From positions 1,984,001 to 2,048,000 of the forward strand of contig NC_019779.1 of NCBI RefSeq assembly GCF_000317635.1: a DNA stretch of 64,000 nt, read 5' to 3'. A program made the translations under genes and the position numbers. This stretch comes from Halothece sp. PCC 7418 (GTDB lineage: Bacteria; Cyanobacteriota; Cyanobacteriia; Cyanobacteriales; Rubidibacteraceae). This document shows positions 8,038-17,684 of the stretch, one piece after another; positions within the stretch are counted from its first letter, which is position 1; every line of letters starts with the position of its first letter. The notes beneath the pieces are model-generated. The model was given only the letters and a program-made list of their open reading frames with translations, ran no database searches and had not been told where the DNA came from.

Positions 8038-9318
8038 GTGCAAACTGTCAAAGAATATGTCCAGCGCTGGTATCAGAGTGGGCTTGCTCCCGATGAGTAC
8101 ATCTGCCATAGTAAACAAGGAAACTTTGTCGAGATTGAACACGCTAAGGATGGGACTCGACAAACCGTTCTCACGTTCTGTACCAATGATGTCTTGGGAT
8201 TAGTCCAAAATCCTGCAGTCAAGGACGCAGCAATTAATGCGATTCATCGTTATGGAACATCCAATAGTTCTTGTTCTGTATTAAGTGGACGCATTGATTT
8301 ACATCGGGAGTTAGAAGAAGAAATTTCTGCGTTTAAAGGACTTCCCCATACTCAATTATTTTTAAATGCTTGGATGGCAACTCAGGCGTTAGCAGATGCT
8401 TTTTGTCATCTTGCCATCCCAGTACCAGGGTTTGAGCATACCAGAGAAACGCTAATCATGACCGATGTTCTCAATCACGGTTGTATTGTTTCAGCAGTGG
8501 TCAACGCCAATACCCGCTCGGGAAAAGTATTTGGTCATAGTCCGAAAGTTCGAGTTAAGGCCTATCGCCATTGTGACACTCAAGATTTAGCCCGAAAGTT
8601 AAAACGCTATGCTCGTCCTGATGACAGGATTTTAGTGGTCACAGATACGGTTTTCTCTATGGATGGAGATATTGCACCGTTACCAGACATGGTTGAGGTT
8701 TTGTCCGATTATCCCGATAGTGTTTTATTTTTAGATGAAGCTCATGCCAGTGGAGCAATTGGAGAAACGGGACACGGGATTTTTGAGCATTTTCACATAA
8801 CGCCTGAAGACGTGATTAAGCGCGGTGTCAATCCTCTGGTCATGACCACATTTTCTAAATTTGCTGCATCAGCAGGGGCTGCGATTAGTTCTCATGTTCC
8901 TGAGCTCATCCCGCTTTTAAATGTGTCTCCTACCTCCATTGGAACGATTTCTCTCCCCGCACCGACCACGGCTGCTGCTTTAGAAAGTATTCGTCAAGTG
9001 CGCGGTAACCCGCAACTGGTGAAAAAACTAAAATACAATACCCACTACCTCCGATCGCGCTTGCAAGAAGCTGGGTTTGACGCGATCGGGGAAACCAATG
9101 TGATTCCTGTTTTACTCCCACCAGAAATTAATCCCAAACACTTCGGACGCACTCTCCTTGCCGATCATAATATTTGGGTTTCTCCGATTTGGTTTATTGC
9201 TAAACCACGCCTCCGCATTACCGCTAATGCCTTACACACAGAAGCGGAAATGGATCAACTGGTCTCAGCAATGGTGAAAACCCGTGATTTGCTTTACCAG
9301 CCCGTCATTAGTGCTTAA
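8038..9318 (+). CDS. Alpha-oxoamine synthase, serine palmitoyltransferase-like
   Basis: 426 aa PLP enzyme of the alpha-oxoamine synthase family (SPT, KAPA synthase, KBL), which condenses an amino acid with an acyl thioester. The PLP lysine is K274 in TTFSKFAAS, and D233/H236 in LDEAHASG fit the cofactor-binding D-x-A-H motif. TDTVFSMDGDIAPL is also family-typical. Odd: the usual glycine-rich GSR loop is replaced by GTSNSSCSVLSGRIDLH. The start is GTG 8038 behind a good site (GGAGAGAGGAG). It is the first gene of a three-gene unit with a YghO/bCerS-like acyltransferase and an SDR. That company points to sphingoid-base synthesis (3-ketosphinganine from serine and acyl thioester) rather than biotin. 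A different amino acid substrate, such as cysteate for sulfonolipids, cannot be excluded. Confidence 0.85.
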   Translation: MQTVKEYVQRWYQSGLAPDEYICHSKQGNFVEIEHAKDGTRQTVLTFCTNDVLGLVQNPAVKDAAINAIHRYGTSNSSCSVLSGRIDLHRELEEEISAFKGLPHTQLFLNAWMATQALADAFCHLAIPVPGFEHTRETLIMTDVLNHGCIVSAVVNANTRSGKVFGHSPKVRVKAYRHCDTQDLARKLKRYARPDDRILVVTDTVFSMDGDIAPLPDMVEVLSDYPDSVLFLDEAHASGAIGETGHGIFEHFHITPEDVIKRGVNPLVMTTFSKFAASAGAAISSHVPELIPLLNVSPTSIGTISLPAPTTAAALESIRQVRGNPQLVKKLKYNTHYLRSRLQEAGFDAIGETNVIPVLLPPEINPKHFGRTLLADHNIWVSPIWFIAKPRLRITANALHTEAEMDQLVSAMVKTRDLLYQPVISA

Positions 9319-9349
9319 GTAATGACTTCTCCTCACCTCCTCTGCTACG

Positions 9350-10501
9350 TTGTCTTATTCAGAAAAAATTGCTGTGGTTAGTTCCCAAACAAATGTTACC
9401 GTTCAAGCCGTCACCACCCCTGCGGAAAAAGAACGATTTCTAAACGTTCCCTGGCAGGTTTATAAAAATGACCCAAACTGGGTTCCTCCGCTTAAAAGTG
9501 AGACAGAAAAGGAACTTTCCCCCGAAAATCCCTTTAACGAATATGGTCGCTTTCAAGCCTTTATTGCCCTGAATAGCGATAAAATTGCTGTCGGACGCAT
9601 TGTTGCAGCAGTCAATGATCGTCTCCTTGCGAAAGAAGGACAAAATATTGGGTTCTTTGGCTTTTTTGAGTGCATAGAAGACCAAGCCGTTGCCAGTGCT
9701 TTGTTTGAGGCTGCGGAAACTTGGTTGCGAGAACAGGGCATGATTACAATGCGGGGTCCGATTGATTTATCCACTCACAATAATTGTCTCTGGCTAGTGG
9801 ATGGCTTTGATTCTCCGCCGAAAATAATGATGCCCTATAATCCCCCTTACTATGAGAATTTTATCTTGGCGCGAGGGGGAGAGATTGCAAAGACGGCTTA
9901 TGCTTATCACCTTCCTCTTGACAAAAGATTAGGGGAGAAGTTTGAAAGAGCTTATCGCATTGCATCCCGCTCTGGGATTCGGTTTCGTCCCTTTAATACC
10001 AAGGGTGAAGCATTTGAGGCTGATGTTTCTAAAATCTATGAATTGTTTAATCTTCTCTTTGAAGACAGTTGGAGTTCGACTCCTCGCACAAAAGAAGAGT
10101 TTATGGCGCAAGCGCGATCGCTGCAAGATTTAGTCGATCCCAATATTTTCCCCATCGCTGAAGATAACGGCGAAATGATTGGCTTTTTTATGGCGTTACC
10201 CGATTACAATGTTGCACTGAAGCAGGTTAACGGGAAACTCAATTGGTGGGGAATCCTTAAGTTTCTCTGGTATCGTCGGCAAATCAAAACTGGGCGCGTG
10301 CTAGTGATCGGTTGTCTCCCTGAATATCGGCGGAAAATGGTGCCGTTAGCTTTGATTCATGCTGCCTTTCAGCAAGGAAAATCTTATAACAGTGGGGAAT
10401 TATCTTGGGTCTATGCCGATAATAGTCCGTCTCGCCGTCTCATTGAAGAAACAGGGGCAAAAATATACAAAACCTATCGGATGTACGAAAAAGCGTTATG
10501 A
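9350..10501 (+). CDS. GNAT-like acyltransferase, YghO / bacterial ceramide synthase (bCerS) type
   Basis: 383 aa of the YghO-type family with a GNAT-like fold. In Caulobacter the homologue acylates the amino group of 3-ketosphinganine (bCerS). Family signatures seen: VPWQVYKNDPNWVPPLK near the N-terminus, GPIDLSTHNNCLWLVDGFDS and IMMPYNPPYY in the middle, and a GNAT-like C-terminal half (VLVIGCLPEYRRKMVPLALI, ELSWVYADNSPSRRLIEETG). The start is TTG 9350, 31 bp after the preceding stop and without a good ribosome site; no ATG lies in frame nearby. The stop overlaps the next start as ATGA, so the two are probably translationally coupled. The assignment rests on family resemblance and gene order. 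The acyl donor is unknown. Confidence 0.8.
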   Translation: MSYSEKIAVVSSQTNVTVQAVTTPAEKERFLNVPWQVYKNDPNWVPPLKSETEKELSPENPFNEYGRFQAFIALNSDKIAVGRIVAAVNDRLLAKEGQNIGFFGFFECIEDQAVASALFEAAETWLREQGMITMRGPIDLSTHNNCLWLVDGFDSPPKIMMPYNPPYYENFILARGGEIAKTAYAYHLPLDKRLGEKFERAYRIASRSGIRFRPFNTKGEAFEADVSKIYELFNLLFEDSWSSTPRTKEEFMAQARSLQDLVDPNIFPIAEDNGEMIGFFMALPDYNVALKQVNGKLNWWGILKFLWYRRQIKTGRVLVIGCLPEYRRKMVPLALIHAAFQQGKSYNSGELSWVYADNSPSRRLIEETGAKIYKTYRMYEKAL

Positions 10502-11460
10502 AAGCATTAGTAACAGGGGCAAATGGGTTTACAGGGTCTCACTTGGTCAAGGCGTTAGCAGCCAGAGGCGATGAGGTTGTAGGGTTAGTACGCCCTTTTA
10601 GTGATTTATCTCGGTTGGTGGATTCTGAAGTAACTTTAGTGAAAGGAGATATCTGCGATCGCGCGGTTTTAGAAAAAGCCATGTCTGCGGTGGATGTGGT
10701 CTTTCATGTCGCTGCGTATGTAGAATTAGGGCTAGTGAATGCTCAGGCAATGGCGCGCGTGAACATTGAAGGAACCCAAGCGGTGATGGAAACGGCGCAA
10801 GCCCAAGGGGTGTCAAAAATTGTCTATTGCAGCACTATCGGTGTTTTTGGTGATACCCAAGGGCGCGTGGTGGATGAAACCTTTACTCGGGAACAAACGG
10901 GCTTTTCTTCCGCCTATGACTGGACAAAATACGAAGCCCAGCAGATCGTGGATCAGATGGCGAAAGCGGGCTTACCGGTGGTTAGCATTTTACCCTCTGG
11001 CATTTTCGGAGCGGACGATCCACATTTCGGTAAAATTGTCAAGTTATTTCGCAGTGGCAACTTAAAATTTTGGCCAGGGCGCGATCGCGCAACGGGAATT
11101 GTTCATGTGGATGATCTTGTCACCGCCATGATCCAAGCAGCAGAAACCGCCCCTTCTGGAGAACACTACATTATTTCTGCGGGAGAACTCACCATCGGGG
11201 AAATGTTCGACTTTCTCAGTGAAAAAACGGGAATTTCTAGCCCCAAAGAAGCCCCACGCTGGCTGATTCGTCTTCTCGGAACTCTGCTGACCCCGATTGG
11301 ACATTTTCTCAACTGGCAACCGCCCCTCAGCCGAGAACGAGTCCATTATATTTATGATCGCTGTGTGCGCGTCGATGCTAGTAAAGCGCGAAAAGAATTA
11401 AATTGGCAACCGCGTCCAGTAGAAACAATTCTTAATGAACTGCTCATACCATTTCGATAA
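10498..11460 (+). CDS. Extended SDR, CerR-like (ceramide reductase candidate)
   Basis: 320 aa NAD(P)-dependent epimerase/dehydratase-type extended SDR. Cofactor loop TGANGFTGSHL at residues 6-16, YCSTIGVFG, and catalytic Y140-x3-K144 (AYDWTKYEA). In Caulobacter an SDR of this class (CerR) reduces the ketone of the acylated 3-ketosphinganine; HpnA-like and dihydroflavonol-reductase-like proteins look similar. The start codon overlaps the upstream stop by 4 bp. It closes the operon and is followed within 20 bp by a strong GC hairpin. Together with the two genes before it, all three core steps of the bacterial ceramide route (condensation, acylation, reduction) are present. No acyl carrier protein or acyl-ACP synthetase gene is adjacent. 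Confidence 0.8.
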   Translation: MKALVTGANGFTGSHLVKALAARGDEVVGLVRPFSDLSRLVDSEVTLVKGDICDRAVLEKAMSAVDVVFHVAAYVELGLVNAQAMARVNIEGTQAVMETAQAQGVSKIVYCSTIGVFGDTQGRVVDETFTREQTGFSSAYDWTKYEAQQIVDQMAKAGLPVVSILPSGIFGADDPHFGKIVKLFRSGNLKFWPGRDRATGIVHVDDLVTAMIQAAETAPSGEHYIISAGELTIGEMFDFLSEKTGISSPKEAPRWLIRLLGTLLTPIGHFLNWQPPLSRERVHYIYDRCVRVDASKARKELNWQPRPVETILNELLIPFR

Positions 11461-12054
11461 ACTAGTGCTACACAACTATCCCCCCTTCGCCCCCCTTAAT
11501 AAGGGGGGTTGGGGGGATCTACTGTAACTTGAATTTTTAGTAATGGTATCAGTTCCTAATAACATTGATGATTTCTGATTAATATAACTCCTGATATTGT
11601 TAACAAATCTTAACAATATGATACTTTATTAAGATAAGGGAATTAATTTTTACTTAATATTGATATGATGGTTATATAAAACTGATGAATAATGCTATAT
11701 CTTAGTGAGCTAGAACCCTCCTGACTCTGATTGAATAACAAAAGATTCAAAATGTAGCTTGAGCTCTTGGTGACGAAACCCAACACTAGCAAGGGTCTGG
11801 TTGGGTTGTGCTGTTCCTAACCCAAACGACATGGGAGATTTAGCAAAATAGCTGAGGTATGTGACACTTAAGTAAAGTAAACTCAGTGTATAATCAAGTA
11901 AGTGATTTGAATTAATTAAATAGAAATCCTGTTTTAGTTCATTGTTGATCACTGAGGTGAAATGGGTGAATGATAGTTGCACAATCGTGGTAGCTTCTGC
12001 AAGAGAAGTCATGGCGATCTCAATAATCCTTAGCGTTAACATTCCTAGAATGAA
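11461..12054. other. Intergenic region upstream of the pix operon
   Basis: 594 bp holding the palindrome at 11478-11518, an AT-rich stretch around 11570-11700 that is a plausible promoter area, and a second hairpin TTGGGTT / AACCCAA (11801-11807 and 11819-11825). A 123-codon minus-strand frame (11710-12081) runs through it and into the start of pixG. It has no recognisable domain and part of it translates the hairpin sequence, so I do not call it a gene. Confidence 0.5.
11478..11518. terminator. Nested G/C-tract palindrome after the ceramide-type operon
   Basis: Inner stem CCCCCC (11490-11495) and GGGGGG (11503-11508) around TTAATAA; outer arms ATCCCCCC (11478-11485) and GGGGGGAT (11511-11518). 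It is very stable in RNA and well placed to end the operon, although no T-run follows. Its ATCCCCCCTTCG edge resembles the end of the dispersed element at 28530-28566, so it may be a mobile palindromic repeat used as a terminator. Confidence 0.6.
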
Positions 12055-13203
12055 ATGACACAGACAATTCATCAAAATCAAGTTGAAATGAACGTTTTAT
12101 GGCAACTGAAGAACTTAAAGGAAACTCTCTATACGGGCAAATGGGAAGTTAAAACTTCTCAGCAAGCAGTATGGTTTTTCTATTTTCGGTTGGGACGATT
12201 AATTTGGTGTGAAGGAGGGAAAAATAACGAAGAAAGATGGCAACAATACTTAAATATTTATTCTCCTCAACTGGTCAGTAACAATCAAAAAGAGGATAAA
12301 TATCAAACCCTTGCTAGCTTGTACCAAGAGCGAAAGCTGAGTAAGGATAATTTAGTTCAATGGGTGAGCAGCTTTGCAGAAGAAGTCATTTTAGATCTGG
12401 TGCAAGTGACAGAAACGCAAGAATTATATAATAAAAAAATACCCGATCAGATTCCAAGTTTATTAATTAGTTTAATTTCCATTGAACCTTTATTAAACTC
12501 GGTTTATCAAGTTTGGCAAAGCTGGAAAGAGGAAGGTCTAGCGAATTATCCCCTGAGTTCTTATCTGAAAGTTCAAGATCAAGAACAATTATTAAATGAG
12601 AATCGGATGATTTTGAATCAAGAGTTAATCGCCCTGATGGATGGAACTTTAACCTTACGAGGGATGGCTGCAAAAACTCAGGTAAAACTTGTGCAGTTGT
12701 CTCAAATTTTGATTCCATTTATAAAATCTGGCGCGATCGCGCTGTCTTCTGAACCTGCTTTAAAACCCTCTCCACAACAGCAAACTTATAATCATTCTGG
12801 AGAAAAGATTCTCACACAAATTCAATCTTCAAAAAAAGTCATTGCTTGCATTGATGATAGTGTGGGCGTGTGTGAACAATTAAAAGCATTGTTAACGGCT
12901 GCGAGTTATGAAGCAGTGATGTTTCAAAATCCAGCTACTGCTCTTTCCCAACTCTTAAAAAATCCCCCAGACCTGATTTTTTTAGATATCATGATGCCGA
13001 TTATTAGTGGCTATGAACTTTGTAAACAAATGCGTCGCGCCCCCCGATTAAAAACAGTCCCGATTATTATTTTGACGGGGAAAGATGGTTGGGTCGATCG
13101 CGCAAAAGCTAAAATGTGTGGGGCAACAGATTTTCTGAGTAAGCCAGTTCGCAAAGAAAAGCTGTTTGAAGCGATTAATCAATACTTATCCTACGAAGTT
13201 TAG
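12055..13203 (+). CDS. pixG: PatA/PixG-type response regulator (PATAN + REC)
   Basis: 382 aa. The N-terminal part (about residues 10-75: LWQLKNLKETLYTGKWEV, AVWFFYFRLGRLIWCEGG) is a PATAN domain, the output domain of cyanobacterial PatA-type regulators. The C-terminal 120 residues are a receiver: IDDSVGVCEQL acidic pocket, phospho-acceptor Asp in LIFLDIMMPIISG, and Lys in FLSKPVRK. Such proteins are the first component of the Pix and Pil phototaxis systems and are phosphorylated by the CheA-type kinase to control type IV pilus motility. It is the first gene of the cluster, only 3 bp before the CheY gene. The name is taken from gene order and domain architecture. Confidence 0.85.
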   Translation: MTQTIHQNQVEMNVLWQLKNLKETLYTGKWEVKTSQQAVWFFYFRLGRLIWCEGGKNNEERWQQYLNIYSPQLVSNNQKEDKYQTLASLYQERKLSKDNLVQWVSSFAEEVILDLVQVTETQELYNKKIPDQIPSLLISLISIEPLLNSVYQVWQSWKEEGLANYPLSSYLKVQDQEQLLNENRMILNQELIALMDGTLTLRGMAAKTQVKLVQLSQILIPFIKSGAIALSSEPALKPSPQQQTYNHSGEKILTQIQSSKKVIACIDDSVGVCEQLKALLTAASYEAVMFQNPATALSQLLKNPPDLIFLDIMMPIISGYELCKQMRRAPRLKTVPIIILTGKDGWVDRAKAKMCGATDFLSKPVRKEKLFEAINQYLSYEV

Positions 13204-13206
13204 CTG

Positions 13207-13569
13207 ATGAAGAAAGTTTTACTAATTGAAGATAGTGCTAGTGATGCTGCTCACTTTCAAGACTGTTTAGAACAACAAGGCTTCTCTGTATCTCGCGCCA
13301 GTAGTGGCGAAGAAGCAGAGATGAAACTGAAAGGACAAAAACCGAATCTGATCTTGCTGGATATTATTCTTCCTGGGGAAAGCGGGTTTGAGTTATGTCG
13401 GAAATTAAAACAACAACCCGACACGCAAAAAATTCCCATTGTTTTATGTTCCACCAAGAATACGGAAGTAGATATTCAATGGGGAAAAATGGGCGGTGCG
13501 GATGCTTATTTAACCAAACCTGTTGATGACAAAACTCTGCTGGAAACCCTATCTGATTTGATTCCTTAA
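13207..13569 (+). CDS. pixH: CheY-like single-domain response regulator
   Basis: 120 aa, a receiver domain only. Acidic pair in LLIEDSASD, phospho-acceptor Asp in LILLDIILPGESG, conserved Ser/Thr in VLCSTKN and Lys in YLTKPVDDKTL. It would take a phosphoryl group from the CheA-type kinase of the same operon (PixL), and probably acts as the free signal or as a phosphate sink toward pilus motors. It lies 3 bp after pixG and 4 bp before the CheW gene, so co-translation is likely. Confidence 0.9.
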   Translation: MKKVLLIEDSASDAAHFQDCLEQQGFSVSRASSGEEAEMKLKGQKPNLILLDIILPGESGFELCRKLKQQPDTQKIPIVLCSTKNTEVDIQWGKMGGADAYLTKPVDDKTLLETLSDLIP

Positions 13570-13573
13570 TCCG

Positions 13574-14092
13574 ATGAGCAATCTTCAACCTCAGCATTAT
13601 AATATCCCCAACTTAGCACTTCCAGAAACGCAGGAAAAAGAACGCTTTTTGAGTTTTCCGATTAATAAAAACTTCAAAGGATTAGTGGCTTTAGCCTCGT
13701 TACAAGGCGTGGTACAACTCAATTTTAGTGAGATTTTACCAATTCCAGAAACGCCTCCCGCCCTATCAGGAATTTTGAGTTGGCGGGGGGAAGCCATTTG
13801 GACAGTTAATCTTCCTTTATTATTAGGAGAAACCGAGTCCTTAACCGAAAATCGGGAAAAGAGTCATTGCTTTAGTGCCATTACCAGTCTTCAAGGAAAA
13901 AGCCTTGGTTTATTAATCGAAACCTTTACTTCTGTTGTTAGCTATAACCCAGAAGAAGACTTACAACCCCTCCGACCAAGAATGATATCCTCAGAAGCAA
14001 GGCATTACTTGCAAGGATATTTTCTGAGTGAAGATCAGACCACTCCTTATTTCTTACTTGACCTGAACAATATTTTTGAAATCTTGAATTAA
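13574..14092 (+). CDS. pixI: CheW-like coupling protein
   Basis: 172 aa. CheW domain over about residues 25-170: [59 protein letters not shown] and [10 protein letters not shown]. It couples the photoreceptor-transducer encoded just downstream to the CheA kinase. The N-terminal 25 residues are an extra polar extension. Spacing is 4 bp on both sides. PixI is assigned by order and family; CheW proteins are too similar to each other to be certain from sequence alone. Confidence 0.87.
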   Translation: MSNLQPQHYNIPNLALPETQEKERFLSFPINKNFKGLVALASLQGVVQLNFSEILPIPETPPALSGILSWRGEAIWTVNLPLLLGETESLTENREKSHCFSAITSLQGKSLGLLIETFTSVVSYNPEEDLQPLRPRMISSEARHYLQGYFLSEDQTTPYFLLDLNNIFEILN

Positions 14093-14096
14093 TCCT

Positions 14097-17000
14097 ATGA
14101 ACCCACAAGCCCGCACAAAAACCGAAACAAAAGCTCAAACCAATGGTGAGAAAAAGCAACCTCAGCTTAACACAGAAGCCATTTTTACCCGTCTCGCTAA
14201 CCAAATTCTACAAACCAAAGACCCAGAAGATATTTTTAGGGAGACTACAGATGAATTAAGAGATATTTTAGAGTGCGATCGCGCTGCGATTTATCAATTT
14301 AATGAGGATTGGAGTGGTCAATTTATTGCGGATTCTGTTGATGAAAAATGGAGTTCTCTCATTGAATTACAAGAGCGTTATCCTAAAATTGGCGAAAATG
14401 TCAATAATTGTAGTATTCGAGATTTAACTGGGACTTCTTCTGTAGATACCTATCTTTATCAAACCAATGGTGGCGCATTTAATCGCGGTGAACAGTATCG
14501 CGTGGCAAATGATATATATGAAAAAGGCTTTCCCAACTGTTACTTAAAAGTGATGGAAAGTTATCAAGCTCGCGCTTATATTATTGCAGCAATTTATATT
14601 CAGGATGAACTGTGGGGACTCCTCGCTACCTATCAGAATGATCGTCCGAGAGAATGGGAAGAAAGCGAAATCCAACTCCTGACAAGAGTAGCAACTCTCT
14701 TAAGTTTAGCGGTACAACAACAGAATTATGTTAACCAAATTAAAGCGCGAACCGAAGCCCTTGAAACTAATGCCAATCGCGAAAAAGCCTTAAATAAAAT
14801 TGTGGATCGGATTCGGCAAAGTCAAGACTTAGACGCGGTTTTTAATGTTACTACGAGTGAAATTCGGCAACTTTTAGGCTGCGATCGCGTTGCGATTTAT
14901 CAGTTTAATGAAAATTGGGGCGGAGAATTTATTTCTGAATCCGTTGATTCAAAATGGGTTTCTGTGATTCAAGAACAGCGCAACAGCCCAGAAATTGTGG
15001 AAAATATTAACGCTTGTAGCATTCGTGACTTAGGCGGTTACACCGATACCCATTTACAACAAACTCGCGGGGGACGTTTTAGTCGCGGAGAAGTCTATCG
15101 GGTTTGTAATAATATTTACACCCATAACTACACCGAATGTTATATCCGCGTTTTAGAAAGTTATCAGGCGAAAGCCTACATTGTTGTTGCCATTTATCAA
15201 GGTTCAACTTTATGGGGACTTCTCGCAGCCTATCAAAATGATTCTCCCCGAGACTGGGAAGAAGAAGAAGTGCAGTTGTTACTGAGAATTGCCAATCAAT
15301 TTAGCATTGCGGTACAACAATCAGACTATATTCAACAAGTTAAAGCCAGTAATGACGAACTACAGCAACGCATTCAACGGGAACAAACCTTAAGTAAAAC
15401 CATTGATCGCATTCGTGAATCAACAAGTTTACAAGACTTATTTGATACCACGGTTCGTCAGATTCGTCGCTTTATGAAAGCCGATCGCGTGGGGGTATTT
15501 CGCTTCTATCCAGACTCAGGCTATGATGATGGGGAATTTGTCGCCGAAGATGTGGTTGCAGGTTATCCCAGCGCGATCGCGGCGAAAGTTCATGATCACT
15601 GCTTTGGCAATCAATACGCCGACAAATATGTAGATGGACGTATTCAAGCCGTTTCTGATATCTACAACGCTGATCTTAGCAGTTGCCATATTGATATTCT
15701 CTCTCAATTTGAAGTCCGCGCCAATCTCATTGTTCCCCTTTTAATCGGTGGAAATCTTTGGGGATTACTCTGTGTCCATCAGTGTAGCGAACCCCGAGAC
15801 TGGAAAGAAGAAGACATTCAATTTATCCAACAAGTCGCCTCTCAATTTGGGGTCGCCCTCCAGCAATCAGAATACTTACGACAACTGGAAACGGGTCGTC
15901 AACAACTGGATGAAAAAGCCCGTCGGGAGTCAGCGATTGTTCAATTCTCCGCCCGTTTAGTCAATCGTTTTTCCGAACTCGTCCAACAGAATATGCAACC
16001 ACAATCTCTTTTGCAGTTTGCGACGGATGAAATGCGACGCATCTTAAAAGCGGATCGCGTGGGAGTTTATCGCTTTAATGACGATTGGTCAGGGGAATTT
16101 ATTGTCGAATCCGTCGGCGGTGATTGGCCCCGATTAGTGGGAACTGAACTGGCGAAAGTCCAAGATACCTATCTACAGGAAAATAAAGGCGGACGTTACG
16201 CCAATAAGGAAAGTCTCCGTGTAGAAGATATCTATACCGTTGGACACGCGGAATGTCATGTGGAATTGTTAGAAACTTGGGGAACACGCAGTTATGCGAT
16301 CGCGCCTATCTTTAAAGGGGATGTTCTCTGGGGATTGTTAGGGGTGTATCAAAATAGTCATCCTCGCCACTGGGAAGACTCAGAAATGGCATTATTGGAA
16401 CAAGTGGGTATCCAAATTGGCATTACCTTCAAGCTATCCGATAACTTTGTGCAACTGCGGGAACAAGAAACCCAACTGCAAGCTGCTGCGGAACGAGAAA
16501 AAACGGAACGGGAAAAATTACAAAAAGGGGCGTTGCGAATTTTACGCGCGATCGAGCCGTCCTTCCGAGGCGATTTAACCGTCCGCGCACCGCTATCAGA
16601 AGATGAAATGGGAACGATCGCCGATGGCTATAATACCACGATTCAAAGTCTGCGGGAACTGGTGCGACGAGTGAAAGAAGTGTCTTCTCGGGTTAGTGCT
16701 ACCTCGGAAAATAGCCAAACGAAAGTCGAAGAATTGTCCACTCGTGCGCGAACCCAAGCCGATCAACTCGAAAGCGCGATCGCGCAATTACAGAAAACCA
16801 TAGAATCCACCGAAGTTGTCACCACTGACGCGCAAAAAGTGGAACAAGCAGTACAAGAAGCCAATCGTATTGTCCAAGCGGGAGACTCCCAAATGGAAAG
16901 TACCGTCAATAGTATTTCTGAGATTCGGGATACCGTATCCGAAACCGCCAAGAAAATTAAACGCCTTGGGGAAGCCTCCCAGAAGATTTCTAAAGTGGTC

Positions 17001-17510
17001 AGTGTGATTGATAATTTTGCCACTCAAACCAATTTACTGGCGTTGAATGCGTCCATTGAAGCCACTCGCGCTGGGGAATATGGAAAAGGCTTTGCTGTGG
17101 TTGCAGAAGAAGTGCGATCCTTAGCCTATCAGTCCGCAGAAGCCACAACTGAAATTGAACAATTAGTAGAAGAAATTCAAGGGGGAACGAACGAAGTCAC
17201 CGAAGCCATGGAAGTAGGAATTGCACAAGTGGTTCAGGGAACGGAATTAGTGAATGAAACCCGAGATAGTTTAAGCGCGATCGTTTCTGCAACCTCTAAA
17301 ATTAGCGAAATTGTAGAAGAAATTACTCGCGCCAGTGCGGTACAAGGTGATAATTCTCAAGAGTTAACCAAAGCAATTACAGAAGTATCAGAAATTGCTC
17401 GTAATACCACTCAAAGTGCAACGGAAATGTCTAATGCGTTCCGAGATTTGTTAAGCACGTCTGAGGAATTACAAACCAGTGTCAGTCAGTTCAAAGTTGA
17501 CGAAGAGTAA
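14097..17510 (+). CDS. pixJ: PixJ-like phototaxis transducer with cyanobacteriochrome GAF domain
   Basis: 1137 aa, no membrane segment seen. Order: GAF1 (about 37-205), GAF2 (238-405), GAF3 (440-600), GAF4 (630-785), a HAMP-like linker (815-870) and an MCP signalling domain whose conserved tip [20 protein letters not shown] lies near residue 980. GAF3 has both DXCF-type cysteines: D500-H-C502-F and the bilin-binding C530-H531 in [16 protein letters not shown]. This is the layout of blue/green-absorbing cyanobacteriochromes of the PixJ type. GAF4 has C720-H721 but no DXCF. GAF1 and GAF2 have Cys-Tyr (C148, C348) instead of Cys-His. The protein should convert light quality into CheA kinase activity. 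Known PixJ proteins usually have fewer GAF domains and often membrane segments. A terminator-like hairpin follows the stop. Confidence 0.9.
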   Translation: MNPQARTKTETKAQTNGEKKQPQLNTEAIFTRLANQILQTKDPEDIFRETTDELRDILECDRAAIYQFNEDWSGQFIADSVDEKWSSLIELQERYPKIGENVNNCSIRDLTGTSSVDTYLYQTNGGAFNRGEQYRVANDIYEKGFPNCYLKVMESYQARAYIIAAIYIQDELWGLLATYQNDRPREWEESEIQLLTRVATLLSLAVQQQNYVNQIKARTEALETNANREKALNKIVDRIRQSQDLDAVFNVTTSEIRQLLGCDRVAIYQFNENWGGEFISESVDSKWVSVIQEQRNSPEIVENINACSIRDLGGYTDTHLQQTRGGRFSRGEVYRVCNNIYTHNYTECYIRVLESYQAKAYIVVAIYQGSTLWGLLAAYQNDSPRDWEEEEVQLLLRIANQFSIAVQQSDYIQQVKASNDELQQRIQREQTLSKTIDRIRESTSLQDLFDTTVRQIRRFMKADRVGVFRFYPDSGYDDGEFVAEDVVAGYPSAIAAKVHDHCFGNQYADKYVDGRIQAVSDIYNADLSSCHIDILSQFEVRANLIVPLLIGGNLWGLLCVHQCSEPRDWKEEDIQFIQQVASQFGVALQQSEYLRQLETGRQQLDEKARRESAIVQFSARLVNRFSELVQQNMQPQSLLQFATDEMRRILKADRVGVYRFNDDWSGEFIVESVGGDWPRLVGTELAKVQDTYLQENKGGRYANKESLRVEDIYTVGHAECHVELLETWGTRSYAIAPIFKGDVLWGLLGVYQNSHPRHWEDSEMALLEQVGIQIGITFKLSDNFVQLREQETQLQAAAEREKTEREKLQKGALRILRAIEPSFRGDLTVRAPLSEDEMGTIADGYNTTIQSLRELVRRVKEVSSRVSATSENSQTKVEELSTRARTQADQLESAIAQLQKTIESTEVVTTDAQKVEQAVQEANRIVQAGDSQMESTVNSISEIRDTVSETAKKIKRLGEASQKISKVVSVIDNFATQTNLLALNASIEATRAGEYGKGFAVVAEEVRSLAYQSAEATTEIEQLVEEIQGGTNEVTEAMEVGIAQVVQGTELVNETRDSLSAIVSATSKISEIVEEITRASAVQGDNSQELTKAITEVSEIARNTTQSATEMSNAFRDLLSTSEELQTSVSQFKVDEE

Positions 17511-17519
17511 TGTATTAAT

Positions 17520-17545
17520 GGGGATTCTAGATGATTGGAATCCCC
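17520..17545 (+). terminator. Hairpin after pixJ
   Basis: GGGGATTC (17520-17527) pairs perfectly with GAATCCCC (17538-17545) across a 10-base loop, 10 bp after the pixJ stop. No T-run. It could end or attenuate the pix transcript before the inserted toxin-antitoxin pair. Confidence 0.55.
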
Positions 17546-17684
17546 TAAGAACAAATTTTTGATCAGTTTTAACCACCAAGACACAAAGGACACGAAGAAG
17601 TTTTAATAACATTTTTGGAAAATTCAGTTATGGTAAGTTTAGAAGCGAATAGCTATTTAGTAACAAAATAATTAGGGTTGGGTT

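Noticed and set aside
11710-12081. 123-aa minus-strand frame before pixG
   Set aside because: No domain, overlaps the pixG start, and part of it translates an intergenic hairpin (TTGGGTT / AACCCAA). Left uncalled, though a small membrane protein cannot be fully excluded.
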